From assembly GCA_016841945.1 (NCBI GenBank), contig JAENYC010000011.1:1-64000 (forward strand): 64,000 nucleotides of DNA, given 5' to 3'. Within the stretch, counting starts at the first letter, position 1; each line of letters begins with the position of its first letter. Source of the stretch: Haloplasma contractile (GTDB lineage: Bacteria > Bacillota_I > Bacilli_A > Haloplasmatales > Haloplasmataceae). Position numbers and translations under genes: made by a program. The notes beneath the pieces were generated by a model, which made no database searches, was not told the DNA's origin, and was given only the letters and a program-made list of their open reading frames with translations. Positions 35,907-44,427 of this stretch are shown here, one piece after another.

Positions 35907-36806
35907 TTAAATATTTAAACTAATTTCACCCTTAATTACAATTACAGCCTTTCCTCCAACATATACTTTGACCTTTTTATCTACAACTTCAGTTCTTATC
36001 ATTAACTGTCCATATCGATTCAAAGAATTGACCTGTTTAATATAAAATTGATTATTTTCATCGACTATTTTTTCTAATACTAAATAACCAGCTAATGCAC
36101 CATTGGCAGAACCTGTAACCGGGTCTTCATCGACCCCCACTGCTGGTGCGAAATCACGAGTTAATAATAAATCATTATTATCTTTTGTATCAAAAGTAAA
36201 TAAATGCGTTGTTGATATACTTCTTAATTTGTTATGATCTTTTAGCTTAGAAAAATCAGGATGACAACTCATGATTATATCTCTGGTTTTAACAGGGATT
36301 AACAAATGCCAGTTACCAGTATATGCATATTTTATTTTATACCTTATATCTATATCATCATATGATAGATTAAGATACTTTAATACTTCTTCAATCTCTT
36401 CATCATATGCCTTCATTTTAGGTTCAACCTGTTTCATCACCACAGCGTTTAATTTGTCGTTTATAATATCCCAATCGATCGGAACAACTCCGATATTGGT
36501 TTGTAATTTTAATTGTTTTACTTTATTTATATAATCGTATTCCATTCCTAATATCCAAGACACTGCAATCGTTGCATGTCCACAAAAATCTATCTCATTC
36601 GTAGGTGTAAAATATCGAATATTAAAATCACTATTTGGATTTTTTGACGGTAATAAAAACGCTGTTTCAGATAAATTTAATTCCTTTGCGATTAACTGCA
36701 TTTTTTCATCATCGATTTTTTCTTCTAATATGACAACACCTGCTGGATTGCCTTTAAACATTTTATCAGTAAAGGCATCAACTGTAAATAATTTTATCCT
36801 ATTCAT
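35907..36806 (-). CDS. PhzF family isomerase/epimerase, copy 1
   Basis: The 299-aa protein has the PhzF signature: TVDAFTDKMFKGNPAGVV at the start, the catalytic Glu in LNLSETAFLLP (about residue 47), DFCGHATIAVSWIL, and FAPAVGVDEDPVTGSANGAL. PhzF proteins isomerise small acids such as DHHA or act as epimerases in amino-acid and isoprenoid side pathways; the physiological substrate is not predictable. It lies seven bases after a paralog, clearly a tandem duplication. Confidence 0.92.
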   Translation of the reverse strand: MNRIKLFTVDAFTDKMFKGNPAGVVILEEKIDDEKMQLIAKELNLSETAFLLPSKNPNSDFNIRYFTPTNEIDFCGHATIAVSWILGMEYDYINKVKQLKLQTNIGVVPIDWDIINDKLNAVVMKQVEPKMKAYDEEIEEVLKYLNLSYDDIDIRYKIKYAYTGNWHLLIPVKTRDIIMSCHPDFSKLKDHNKLRSISTTHLFTFDTKDNNDLLLTRDFAPAVGVDEDPVTGSANGALAGYLVLEKIVDENNQFYIKQVNSLNRYGQLMIRTEVVDKKVKVYVGGKAVIVIKGEISLNI

Positions 36807-36813
36807 ATGTATC

Positions 36814-37671
36814 TCACCTTTTATCTAATTTCATTTTACCAGATATAATGGGTAACGCTTTCCCACATACTTTAATGTTTAATCCATCAACCACATTAAC
36901 TTCAATTAATAATTGCCCTAATCTATTCATTTTATTCGTTTGTATAATCTTAATTTTTTGATTTTTCCAAGGTAATATTTTTTCTAACATTAAATAACCA
37001 ACTAAAGCACCATTAGTAGAACCTGTCACAGGGTCTTCATCTATCCCAACCGCAGGAGCAAAATTCCTTGTATATAGTTTATTGTTATAAAATGTAAATA
37101 GATGAATGCTTGTGATTTGATGTTCATTTTGAAAATCATTTAATAAGTTCATTGAGGGATTCACCTTATCAATGAGTGCTTTAGATTCTATAGGAATGAG
37201 TAAATCCCAATTACCTGAATAAACATATTTAATCGGATAATGATGATTATAATTATTTGTTTTCAAATCGAGAATATTTAATACTTCGTCTATATCTCCT
37301 TTATAATCTCTTACTTTTGGTGATACTTGACACATCTTCACTTGTTTAAGTTCTTGATTTTTTTTTACTAATTCTATTTTAACCCATCCTACATTAGTTT
37401 TTATTTCTAATTCATTCATTTGATGGTTCATTCCTAAAATCCAGGATAAGGCGAGGGTTGCATGTCCACAAAAATCAACTTCAACTGTCGGTGTAAAATA
37501 ATGCACTCTATCATTATAAAAAAAAACTGTTTCAGGTAAACTGATTTCTTTTGCAATCTCTAACATTTCTTCTTTAGATAAAAAATCTTGATATAAAACA
37601 ACACCCGCTGGATTTCCTTTAAACGCCTCATCTGTAAAACTATCAACAATGTAAACTTGTAATTCTCTCAT
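36814..37671 (-). CDS. PhzF family isomerase/epimerase, copy 2
   Basis: This 285-aa paralog keeps all key features: IVDSFTDEAFKGNPAGVV, catalytic Glu in ISLPETVFFYN, VDFCGHATLALSWILG and FAPAVGIDEDPVTGSTNGAL. A GTG at 37683 also opens the frame, but alignment with copy 1 (MNRIKLF against MRELQVY) supports the ATG at 37671. It is the first gene of the two. The region just upstream holds a remnant of a Tet-like GTPase start. Confidence 0.9.
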   Translation of the reverse strand: MRELQVYIVDSFTDEAFKGNPAGVVLYQDFLSKEEMLEIAKEISLPETVFFYNDRVHYFTPTVEVDFCGHATLALSWILGMNHQMNELEIKTNVGWVKIELVKKNQELKQVKMCQVSPKVRDYKGDIDEVLNILDLKTNNYNHHYPIKYVYSGNWDLLIPIESKALIDKVNPSMNLLNDFQNEHQITSIHLFTFYNNKLYTRNFAPAVGIDEDPVTGSTNGALVGYLMLEKILPWKNQKIKIIQTNKMNRLGQLLIEVNVVDGLNIKVCGKALPIISGKMKLDKR

Positions 37672-37679
37672 CCCATCAC

Positions 37680-37773
37680 TCACTTTAAACCATGAATATA
37701 TTTCTTTTTATCCACTAGACCTATAACAAAAAATGTTTTATTTGCATCAACATGTGCCAATATCCCAATTCAC
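37680..37773 (-). pseudogene. Short fossil of a Tet/EF-G-like GTPase start
   Basis: On the minus strand AGGAAG precedes a GTG-AAT, and after a two-base loss the frame reads GILAHVDANKT, the G1 motif of Tet(M)/EF-G-type GTPases with one residue changed, then unrelated residues to a TGA. It is not the fragment of the gene at 21685, whose motif differs (GIFAHVDAGKT). Only about eleven residues support this, so chance similarity is possible. Confidence 0.45.
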
Positions 37774-37781
37774 GTCACTTC

Positions 37782-38360
37782 CTATACATCTAATATCTCA
37801 TAAATTGATTGTTTTATCTCTTTTTCTATTTCATCTTTTAAATCAAATACTTTTTTCCATTTAGGTACTGTATAATCAGTTACTCCTTTTCTAAGTGCTA
37901 CATCAACCATTCGCTTTTCTATTTTACAAAAACCGGTTGGTAATGCAAGATAGTCACAAACTTGAATTAATTTGTCATATTGATCATACGTCGTATTTTC
38001 AATGAAATTTTTTATAAATTGAATTTCTTCTTCTGTACAATCAAATTTACCAATAAAATCTGAAATATTTTGATGTACAAAAGAATGAGTTAGACAAACT
38101 TTACCTACTTCCTCATACCCTAACTCACATAAATAATTATAACCATATATAGTATGATGTAAATCATATACGCCTTCACGTCTACCGATATCGTGTAACA
38201 GCCCACAAATATAGGCCTTTTCACTATGATATCTTTTACTATAACTCGCAATCTTTTCTGCTGCCAAAGCGGTATTATATGAATGTTTAACCCAAGTACC
38301 AGGATTTAATTTTTCAGCTTCTTGAATCAGTTTATGTGCTTCTTCTCTTAATGGTATCAT
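37782..38360 (-). CDS. HD domain phosphohydrolase
   Basis: The 192-aa protein shows an HD domain: HSYNTALAAEKIASY (first His), CGLLHDIGRREG (His-Asp pair, about residues 52-53), then HTIYGYNYLCELG and a later Asp in QVCDYLA. Such proteins hydrolyse phosphate esters, often nucleotides; this one is of the short soluble type. Its ATG has AGAGGTG ahead and overlaps the preceding GNAT gene by 29 bases, so the two are translationally linked. Confidence 0.85.
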   Translation of the reverse strand: MIPLREEAHKLIQEAEKLNPGTWVKHSYNTALAAEKIASYSKRYHSEKAYICGLLHDIGRREGVYDLHHTIYGYNYLCELGYEEVGKVCLTHSFVHQNISDFIGKFDCTEEEIQFIKNFIENTTYDQYDKLIQVCDYLALPTGFCKIEKRMVDVALRKGVTDYTVPKWKKVFDLKDEIEKEIKQSIYEILDV

Positions 38361-38922
38361 TGTTCACCTCTAACTTATCTTTCAAAATTTTAATTGCTGC
38401 TTCATAATCATTTTTATAATGGGCAAAGCTACCTTCTTCTAATATCTTAAAACCAGCTTTTTGATAAATTCCTATTGCTTTATAACTCCAAGTTTGCGTA
38501 TGAAGATAAATATCAACATCTCCTAATAACGTTATACTATGTTTAATTCCTTGATAGACAATTGCTTTTCCTAAACCCTTCCCCTGATAATTAGGTTTTA
38601 CCGCTACCCAATGTACAGACGGATAATCATCATCCCACCATATGGTAAATGTGGCAACTTTTTCATGTTTATCATTTTCAATAAATAGACATCTTTTCTT
38701 TAGCTCTTCTTGATAAGGTTTATAATACTTATCAAAATAACTTAACGATTTTTCTACATTATCAAATTCTAAAACAGATGTCTCTATTTCTGCCCATGCT
38801 TTTTCATCACCTGTTTGATAAGAAACAAAATCATAACCTTTAGGACAAATAACCTCTTTTATCTTTGTCCCTTGTTTTCTTAACATAATCACATTATAAT
38901 ACGGAATCTTTTTGTCTAACAT
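38332..38922 (-). CDS. GNAT family N-acetyltransferase
   Basis: The 196-aa enzyme has VHWVAVKPNYQGKGLGKAIV as beta-4 strand and acetyl-CoA loop, followed by IYLHTQTWSYKAIGIYQKAGF, the usual GNAT end. The N-terminal 50 residues carry the substrate side (CPKGYDFVSYQTGDEKAW). Substrate unknown. It starts after GGTGGAG and overlaps the HD gene by 29 bases. Confidence 0.87.
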   Translation of the reverse strand: MLDKKIPYYNVIMLRKQGTKIKEVICPKGYDFVSYQTGDEKAWAEIETSVLEFDNVEKSLSYFDKYYKPYQEELKKRCLFIENDKHEKVATFTIWWDDDYPSVHWVAVKPNYQGKGLGKAIVYQGIKHSITLLGDVDIYLHTQTWSYKAIGIYQKAGFKILEEGSFAHYKNDYEAAIKILKDKLEVNNDTIKRRST

Positions 38923-38984
38923 ATCTCCACCTAAATAATTTTTCTCTATTATAACATAGGAAAGTATCTGTTTGCTTATTGCTT

Positions 38985-39567
38985 AACTAATTATAATAAT
39001 TTTTATGATGTATCCTTAAATTTGTGGGTATTTTCAGAGTATTTCTCTATCCAAATCCAGATATCTCAAGTATCATATTGTCATTTTCATCTATTGCAAC
39101 CACAATACATACTTTATGATGAGATATTCCAGAATAAGCTAATAACTATATCTAGGTATATTTGATGGTTTGGTTCCTTTAAGTATATCTTCGTATAGAT
39201 ACAATCTAACTCAACTTTAAGTTTCTATTAGCTTTATAAAGTTTATGTCGCATATAAAAACAAGTTGTAGTTCTTAAGTATCACAATCAATGAATTTCAA
39301 CCATATATCTTTTGTAGTTCTACTTCTATATAGAAGTATATTAGATGTATCACAAAATGATTTATTACATCCGTGACATATGTATATTGTACTCCTTAGT
39401 TTGTTTTTTTGTTTTTAACAAACTTAACTGATTCACAATGTGGACAATATAAATAAGTATCACTTTTTGATTCCTTAGGCTATTAATAGACTTAATGAAA
39501 CTAAAAACATCTTCATATTTCTTTGTAGATAGTTTATTTAATTCATTAAATCTGCTATATTTATCAT
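38985..39567 (-). mobile_element. Decayed IS1595-like (zinc-ribbon DDE) transposase
   Basis: The 800-base gap 38923-39724 is filled by a transposase fossil on the minus strand. Pieces in different frames, in order: NDKYSRFNELNKLSTKKYED and VFSFIKSINSL, YLYCPHCESVKFVKNKK (zinc ribbon first half), YICHGCNKSFCDT (second half), YRSRTTKDIWLKFIDC, FYMRHKLYKAN, IYTKIYLKGTKPSNIPRYS and YSGISHHKVCIVVAIDENDN. Several stops and frameshifts separate them, and the C-terminal catalytic part is lost. An ATG with AGAGGT at 39567 is the old start. Inverted-repeat ends are not visible. Confidence 0.8.
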
Positions 39568-39691
39568 TCTAATTACCTCTTTATATAAAGTGATTTATTA
39601 CATAATGTATGTAACAATGAAAAAATATAAACACTTAAATTGAATTTAGCGTTGAATTTTGTCAATTGTTCATTCAAAAATCATTTCCAAT

Positions 39692-39719
39692 AAAAAACCA
39701 ACTGATTTAGTTGGTTTTA
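39692..39719 (-). terminator. Intrinsic terminator after the OppB-like gene
   Basis: AAAACCAACT / AGTTGGTTTT, loop of five, followed on the minus strand by six T. It ends the gene at 39725 before the transposase remnant. Confidence 0.8.
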
Positions 39720-39724
39720 ACGGT

Positions 39725-40663
39725 CTATTTTTTTGAACCAATTCTAATTCTAGGATCTAATATTCCATATAAAATATCAATGATTAAACCGAAGACTAAA
39801 CTGATGGATGTATAAAATCCAGCAATCAGAACTAAACGATTTGTATCAATAATAATTCTATATTCACTACCAAGTTTAACAAAAATTGAATCTAGAAATT
39901 GTCTTGCAATTCCTGGGATACCATATATCAATTCTATAATAAAAGAACCGCAGAGGACATAAATAAAAGATGATAAAATGGCTGGTATTACAGGTACCAT
40001 ACAGTTTCTTAATGCATGGCGAAATATTGCTTGTCTCCTATTTAAACCTTTTGTTTTTAACATTAGAAAGTAATCAGATTGGAAATCTTCAACTAACTCT
40101 CCACGTACTAAACGAGTTAGTTCTGCAATGGGTCCAGCTGATAAGGCCAATATTGGAATAACTAAACCTTTCATTCTCATTGTATATCCATGAATCTCTG
40201 CAGGATATTGTGGTGGAAACCATTTAAATTGAAAGCCTAAAAAATAAATTAAAATAAAAATTAATACAAAGCTTGGTATAGAACTGAATATTAATGTGAA
40301 AATACCGATAATATGATCATATATAGAATTTTTCTTAATTGCCGAAAAAATGCCTAGTAAAATTCCAATTGGGATATAAATAAAAAATGCGATGATGTTC
40401 ACTTTCAAAGTAATAGGAACTTTTTCCTTAAATAAACTCCAAATTTCTTTTTGTTTAATTGTATATCCCCAATCCCAATTTTTTATAACACCTTTTAGAA
40501 ATTGAATATATTGTTGATATACAAGTGGTACATCATTTATTAATGGATGAGGATATGACCATAATTCAATCATAGCTAGTCTACTAACAAAAAACAATAA
40601 TGAAGTAACGAGAAATAATATAATAAAAAAGAAAATTAACCTAATAAATAAGTATTTAATCAA
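39725..40663 (-). CDS. OppB/DppB-like peptide ABC transporter permease, orphan
   Basis: The 312-aa membrane protein has six helices with the OppB layout: KYLFIRLIFFFIILF as TM1, a periplasmic loop with QYIQFLKGVIKNWDWGYT, VPITLKVNIIAFFIYIPIG, and the EAA-like cytoplasmic loop MLKTKGLNRRQAIFRHALRN before the final helices. The frame opens at a GTG (40678), but TTG at 40663 follows GGGGTG and gives the usual MIKYLF start. No OppC, OppD/F or binding protein is next to it; the transposase fossil lies where they would be expected. It follows the unknown protein at 40716, possibly on one transcript. Confidence 0.8.
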   Translation of the reverse strand: MIKYLFIRLIFFFIILFLVTSLLFFVSRLAMIELWSYPHPLINDVPLVYQQYIQFLKGVIKNWDWGYTIKQKEIWSLFKEKVPITLKVNIIAFFIYIPIGILLGIFSAIKKNSIYDHIIGIFTLIFSSIPSFVLIFILIYFLGFQFKWFPPQYPAEIHGYTMRMKGLVIPILALSAGPIAELTRLVRGELVEDFQSDYFLMLKTKGLNRRQAIFRHALRNCMVPVIPAILSSFIYVLCGSFIIELIYGIPGIARQFLDSIFVKLGSEYRIIIDTNRLVLIAGFYTSISLVFGLIIDILYGILDPRIRIGSKK

Positions 40664-40715
40664 ACATATACACCCCACTTCTATATTAATTACCTTATTT
40701 TATAATTTAATTTAA

Positions 40716-41678
40716 TTATAAAGTGATTTTTTTTATTTTTGCTTCTTTATACATCTTCTTAAATAAAGATGGAACTGTATCATAATTCTTCTGCGTCATT
40801 CTATAATCTATTAATTCTTCTAACTTCATACCACTAATAAAAGGATCCGCTTCTAAACCAGGTAATAACTTAGATTTCTGAAAACATACTTCTGTTTCTA
40901 TTAACTTAATAATACCAAAATAATCTTTTTCCATAATATCAGAAGTATCAGGGTGAGTTGATAACAGATGTAGATTCATGAATCGTACACCAACTTCATG
41001 TATCAATGCGTTTTTCATCACATCCCAACTATGACAACTACCAAATACAATTTTCTGTGGTCCCAAACTACTCGCAGTTGTATAAGATTCAGGACATATA
41101 ATCAGATTAAACTCATCATACGGATACTTCATATTTAACACTTGTTCCCATTTTGAAAATACGTTAAGCGTTCTACATTTTGATTCATAATCTTTCATAT
41201 TATAATGGTTTAACAACTGATGATATTCATGAAGATAATGTGGCCATAATTTAATAAGAAACTCATGAAAATAGTTTACAATATCAATTACTTTCTCTTT
41301 ATTTTTCCTTATATTTTTGAAAAGATAATTTAACCAACTTTTTGTATACCATTTATCCCAATATATCGTCTTTTTTGGATAAATGTCTTGAAAAGAATGA
41401 ATGGATTCATTTTTTATAAATTGAATCAACACATGATTTATTTTTTCAAGTTCACTGACAGATGTTGGGTCTAAATAAGATGGTATCTGATAAACCAAAG
41501 TAAAGATTGGGCCACCAGCACTTGGCGGACAAAAAGCAAACTCTTTTCCTAAAGTTTCTAATTTTTTTGTGTTCTGTTCATATTTTGGATTAGTTTTACC
41601 CCCGATTAATCCTAGTTGTTTCAATCCATAAAAACAAAGTGATGCATAATATGATTTTTTAATATTAACATTTGACAT
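40716..41678 (-). CDS. Unknown protein linked to an ArsR regulator
   Basis: The 320-aa soluble protein is not recognised. Visible features are a Tyr-rich helical start, CPPSAGGPIFTLVYQIPSYL near residue 50, a long helical region (120-180), LIICPESYTTASSLGPQKIVFGSCHSW, and NALIHEVGVRFMNLHLL followed by IKLIETEVCF. The HEVGV...E pattern recalls zincin metallopeptidases but lacks the second His of HExxH. Two of its Cys are in GSCH and EVC. It is four bases after the ArsR gene, so the regulator and this protein are one operon under the ATTAGA-N6-TCTAAT operator. Confidence 0.65.
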   Translation of the reverse strand: MSNVNIKKSYYASLCFYGLKQLGLIGGKTNPKYEQNTKKLETLGKEFAFCPPSAGGPIFTLVYQIPSYLDPTSVSELEKINHVLIQFIKNESIHSFQDIYPKKTIYWDKWYTKSWLNYLFKNIRKNKEKVIDIVNYFHEFLIKLWPHYLHEYHQLLNHYNMKDYESKCRTLNVFSKWEQVLNMKYPYDEFNLIICPESYTTASSLGPQKIVFGSCHSWDVMKNALIHEVGVRFMNLHLLSTHPDTSDIMEKDYFGIIKLIETEVCFQKSKLLPGLEADPFISGMKLEELIDYRMTQKNYDTVPSLFKKMYKEAKIKKITL

Positions 41679-41682
41679 TCTA

Positions 41683-42537
41683 TCACTCCTTGGTTAATAA
41701 TTGTAGAAAGTCAATCATCTTCTTAAGGCGCGCTCTTTCTGGTGTATAAGAAACCACTTTTCCAGATTGAGCACGGGATACTAAACCCGCTTGGCGTAAA
41801 ACGTTTAAATGATGAGAAACAGTTGCAGCTGTAATTCCAAGTATTTTCGCTAGTTCAATTCCTTCAATACTTTGTTGTTGAAATAATAATTTCTGCATGA
41901 TTTTCATCCGTCTTTTATCTCCTAATGCAGCCATGCATTTTACATATACATCATTATCTATTAGAATTTCATCAACTTTCTCTTCAGCCCCAACTAATAA
42001 AATCAAATGATTTAAAACAGAATTAAAACCTAACTGAACACCCATATATCTTGATGGTATGATGATAATTTGATTTGAATCCTCCACCATTTTTTTATGT
42101 TCAAGTGATAACTGATATCCATATCTTTTTTCTAATAAATCAATAACCTCTGAAATATGTGTTATATTAATATCATTCTTTTCATCATCTTTCCAATATT
42201 CTGGTTTTAATTCATAAACATGGTTAATTAATTTTAATAATCCATTTATTTTAGTTGATTCAATTAAATGATTATTTTGATTTTTTACAAGTTCTCCATG
42301 TTTTATGACTAATTCTAATAATGGATTTAAAAGTATTTCTGCATGATCTAAATCTTCATAAGGAATAATCGATTGTAGTAAATCACCATATTTTTCTTTA
42401 CATATTTTATGATACTTTAAGTATTCTTTTTTGACATCAAAAACATACGGATTTTGCATGGCTAAAAATCCCATAAATATATCCATTGTAAGATATCTTT
42501 TCATCTTAATATTAACTTCTTTTTGCTTAATAAACAT
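41683..42537 (-). CDS. ArsR-type regulator with N-terminal sensor domain
   Basis: The 284-aa protein has a C-terminal winged helix (about residues 195-284): LGDKRRMKIMQKLL, ELAKILGITAATVSHHLNVL as recognition unit and RQAGLVSRAQSGKVVSYTPE. The 190-residue N-terminal domain is not a known metal-binding form; the same plan occurs in the paralog at 45483. GAGGTG precedes ATG. The promoter (TTGACA-17-TATACT at 42585-42613) and the operator at 42557-42574 sit right upstream, suggesting autoregulation. Confidence 0.85.
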   Translation of the reverse strand: MFIKQKEVNIKMKRYLTMDIFMGFLAMQNPYVFDVKKEYLKYHKICKEKYGDLLQSIIPYEDLDHAEILLNPLLELVIKHGELVKNQNNHLIESTKINGLLKLINHVYELKPEYWKDDEKNDINITHISEVIDLLEKRYGYQLSLEHKKMVEDSNQIIIIPSRYMGVQLGFNSVLNHLILLVGAEEKVDEILIDNDVYVKCMAALGDKRRMKIMQKLLFQQQSIEGIELAKILGITAATVSHHLNVLRQAGLVSRAQSGKVVSYTPERARLKKMIDFLQLLTKE

Positions 42538-42556
42538 TCCAACACCTCATATTATG

Positions 42557-42574
42557 ATTAGATGATATTCTAAT
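42557..42574. promoter_or_regulatory. ArsR operator copy 1 (ATTAGA-N6-TCTAAT)
   Basis: A perfect 6-bp inverted repeat with six-base spacer lies between the promoter TTGACA-17-TATACT (minus strand, 42585-42613) and the ArsR start. The same motif occurs before the other ArsR gene and the ABC operon. Confidence 0.65.
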
Positions 42575-42614
42575 TGTCAAATTAAGTATACAGATAAATT
42601 AATCACTTGTCAAG

Positions 42615-42642
42615 AAAAAACTACATCCTGTTAGATGTAGTT
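42615..42642 (-). terminator. Intrinsic terminator after the 61-aa gene
   Basis: AACTACATC / GATGTAGTT with a six-base loop and six T on the minus strand, immediately followed by the promoter of the ArsR gene at 41683. Confidence 0.85.
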
Positions 42643-42826
42643 AATTTCTTTTTATAAATTGATTCTCTTTTTCACTATATATATAACCTTTATCTTTTAA
42701 CTTTTCTTTCAAGATTTTAACATCGAGATTTAAATCATGACACAATGACTTAAAATCAATGTACTCATCCTTTAATTTATTATTAATGGTATTGACATTC
42801 ATACTTAATAATTCCTCTTGATTCAT
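42641..42826 (-). CDS. Small hypothetical protein (61 aa)
   Basis: The gene has AAAAGGAGT seven bases before ATG and its own terminator. The product is charged and helical (MNQEELLSMNVNTINNKL, KSLCHDLNLDVKILKEKLKD, KGYIYSEKENQF) and looks like a small winged-helix or DNA-binding-like domain, but no family is recognised. It follows the second permease of the ABC-2 operon by 35 bases and is probably its last gene. Confidence 0.6.
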   Translation of the reverse strand: MNQEELLSMNVNTINNKLKDEYIDFKSLCHDLNLDVKILKEKLKDKGYIYSEKENQFIKRN

Positions 42827-42861
42827 CTTAACTCCTTTTATTTTTATTATTTGCTGTTAAA

Positions 42862-43644
42862 TTAATAAGCATCCATCGTCGCACCATTTCTTGCTTTTTT
42901 CTCTAAATATTGATACATCAATAAAGCAAAAATAATATATATACAGCCAATTAAAAACTCTTGACTTAATAAAAATAATATGTTTGTTTTCCCTCTTAAC
43001 AACATTTTAGAAGCTTCAATACTTCTTGTAAGTGGAAGGCAATAAGAAATACCTTGTAAAAAACCTGGTAAATTTTCTCGTGGTATATTAGCACCTGAAA
43101 AAACTAACAACAAGGAATAACAAATATTTAAAAGCATATGAATTTCCCTTGTGATAAGCGCAAAGATTCCTATCAAAACACCTAATCCCATGACCGAAAA
43201 TATTCCAATTAGAATACTTAGTATAAATAATGGAATGTTGATATAAGATAAATCAATATTAAACAACAATATTCCGAGTAAAATACCCGTTGTTACAGAT
43301 AGTAACCCATCTAATATATGCATAAAAGTTCGACCGATAAAAACCACAAATTTATTAATAGGGGATGCAATGACGACTTTCAAAGTCCCCATATTACGAT
43401 CATTAATAAAAGTGGTTGATACACCAAAGAAGGCATTAAAAGAAGCAAGTATTAGCGCGTTGCCAATCACCCAAGGTGTTAAATCAGTCGCATGATATGC
43501 ATATTTAGCAGTTAAAACAAAGAAAATCAGTTGTAAAAGTGGCATCATGGTTTTAACTAAAATATAGTTTTGTAAACTGAGTATCGCAAATAAAGAACGA
43601 TAACTCATAAGTGCTTGATTAAAAAATCTCTTGATTCCATCCAT
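42862..43644 (-). CDS. ABC-2 permease, subunit 2
   Basis: The 260-aa membrane protein has six helices, with the ABC-2 pattern NDRNMGTLKVVIASPINKFVV after TM2 (NDRNMGTLKVV, then ASPINK) and SGANIPRENLPGFLQGISYCLPLT before the last helix. It begins directly after the stop of the first permease (TAA-ATG overlap-free). With the ATPase at 44420 and the permease at 43645 it forms an exporter controlled by ArsR. Substrate unknown. Confidence 0.88.
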   Translation of the reverse strand: MDGIKRFFNQALMSYRSLFAILSLQNYILVKTMMPLLQLIFFVLTAKYAYHATDLTPWVIGNALILASFNAFFGVSTTFINDRNMGTLKVVIASPINKFVVFIGRTFMHILDGLLSVTTGILLGILLFNIDLSYINIPLFILSILIGIFSVMGLGVLIGIFALITREIHMLLNICYSLLLVFSGANIPRENLPGFLQGISYCLPLTRSIEASKMLLRGKTNILFLLSQEFLIGCIYIIFALLMYQYLEKKARNGATMDAY

Positions 43645-44427
43645 TTACACTACCTCCAGTGTTGCATTCACTCTTGCCTTTTTATCGATTAATTTAAAGA
43701 AATAAATGGCTGTGATAAAATACAAAATGGTCAATAAGGTTAAAATACCTAATTTATAATAAAACTCATGCATGTTAATCATCTCTCTACTTGATATACG
43801 AAGTAAATCTTTAGCCCAAGTGGGTGTTAAAACATAGGAAATTACCCTAAGAAAAGAAGGAAGCATGTCAATTGGAAAAACTAGTCCACAAATAATATAA
43901 ATAGGATAATCAAGCGCGTTCATAAATATACGCACTTGTCTTGATAACGTTAGTAAACCCGCTAGCAACATTGATATCGCCATAAATGATAGTATGGTTA
44001 CTAATAAGGTAATTGAAAAATGAAAGATATGGGGAATGTAAAATTTAACACCATATACTAAAACGATAAAAGCAGTTGAGTAAATCATTGAAACAACACC
44101 TAATAAGACGTTTCCAAATATTTTTCCACTCATGATGACGATGAATTTTACAGGTGAACAGTTTAATATCGGTAATGTGCCCATCCATCGTTCTCTATCA
44201 ATATCACTAGCAGAAGAATACACAATAGTCCCCCAAATGGTAATGAGTCCTGTTCCATAAATCATATGAGAGACAAAGTCTGTTACACCTGAGTTTTTGA
44301 ACATGAGATATAAAATAGTTCCAAAAATAAGTGGTTGAACTAACATCACAAAACGAAACATGTTTCTTGAAAAGGTTTGTTTCATATGTAGAATTGAACT
44401 TGTGAAAAATGCTCGAACATTACCCAT
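43645..44427 (-). CDS. ABC-2 permease, subunit 1
   Basis: This 260-aa membrane protein has six helices and the ABC-2 features DIDRERWMGTLPILNCSPVKF and, near the end, GLVFPIDMLPSFLRVISYVLTPTW; pieces are DIDRERWMGTLP and VFPIDMLPSFLRVISYVL. The frame opens upstream at 44460, but AAGGTG precedes the ATG at 44427, which overlaps the ATPase stop by eight bases. It is paired with the permease at 42862. Confidence 0.87.
   Translation of the reverse strand: MGNVRAFFTSSILHMKQTFSRNMFRFVMLVQPLIFGTILYLMFKNSGVTDFVSHMIYGTGLITIWGTIVYSSASDIDRERWMGTLPILNCSPVKFIVIMSGKIFGNVLLGVVSMIYSTAFIVLVYGVKFYIPHIFHFSITLLVTILSFMAISMLLAGLLTLSRQVRIFMNALDYPIYIICGLVFPIDMLPSFLRVISYVLTPTWAKDLLRISSREMINMHEFYYKLGILTLLTILYFITAIYFFKLIDKKARVNATLEVV

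Noticed and set aside
40716-41678. Zinc metallopeptidase call for the 320-aa protein
   Set aside because: The HEVGV sequence lacks the second His of HExxH, so a zincin active site is not supported.
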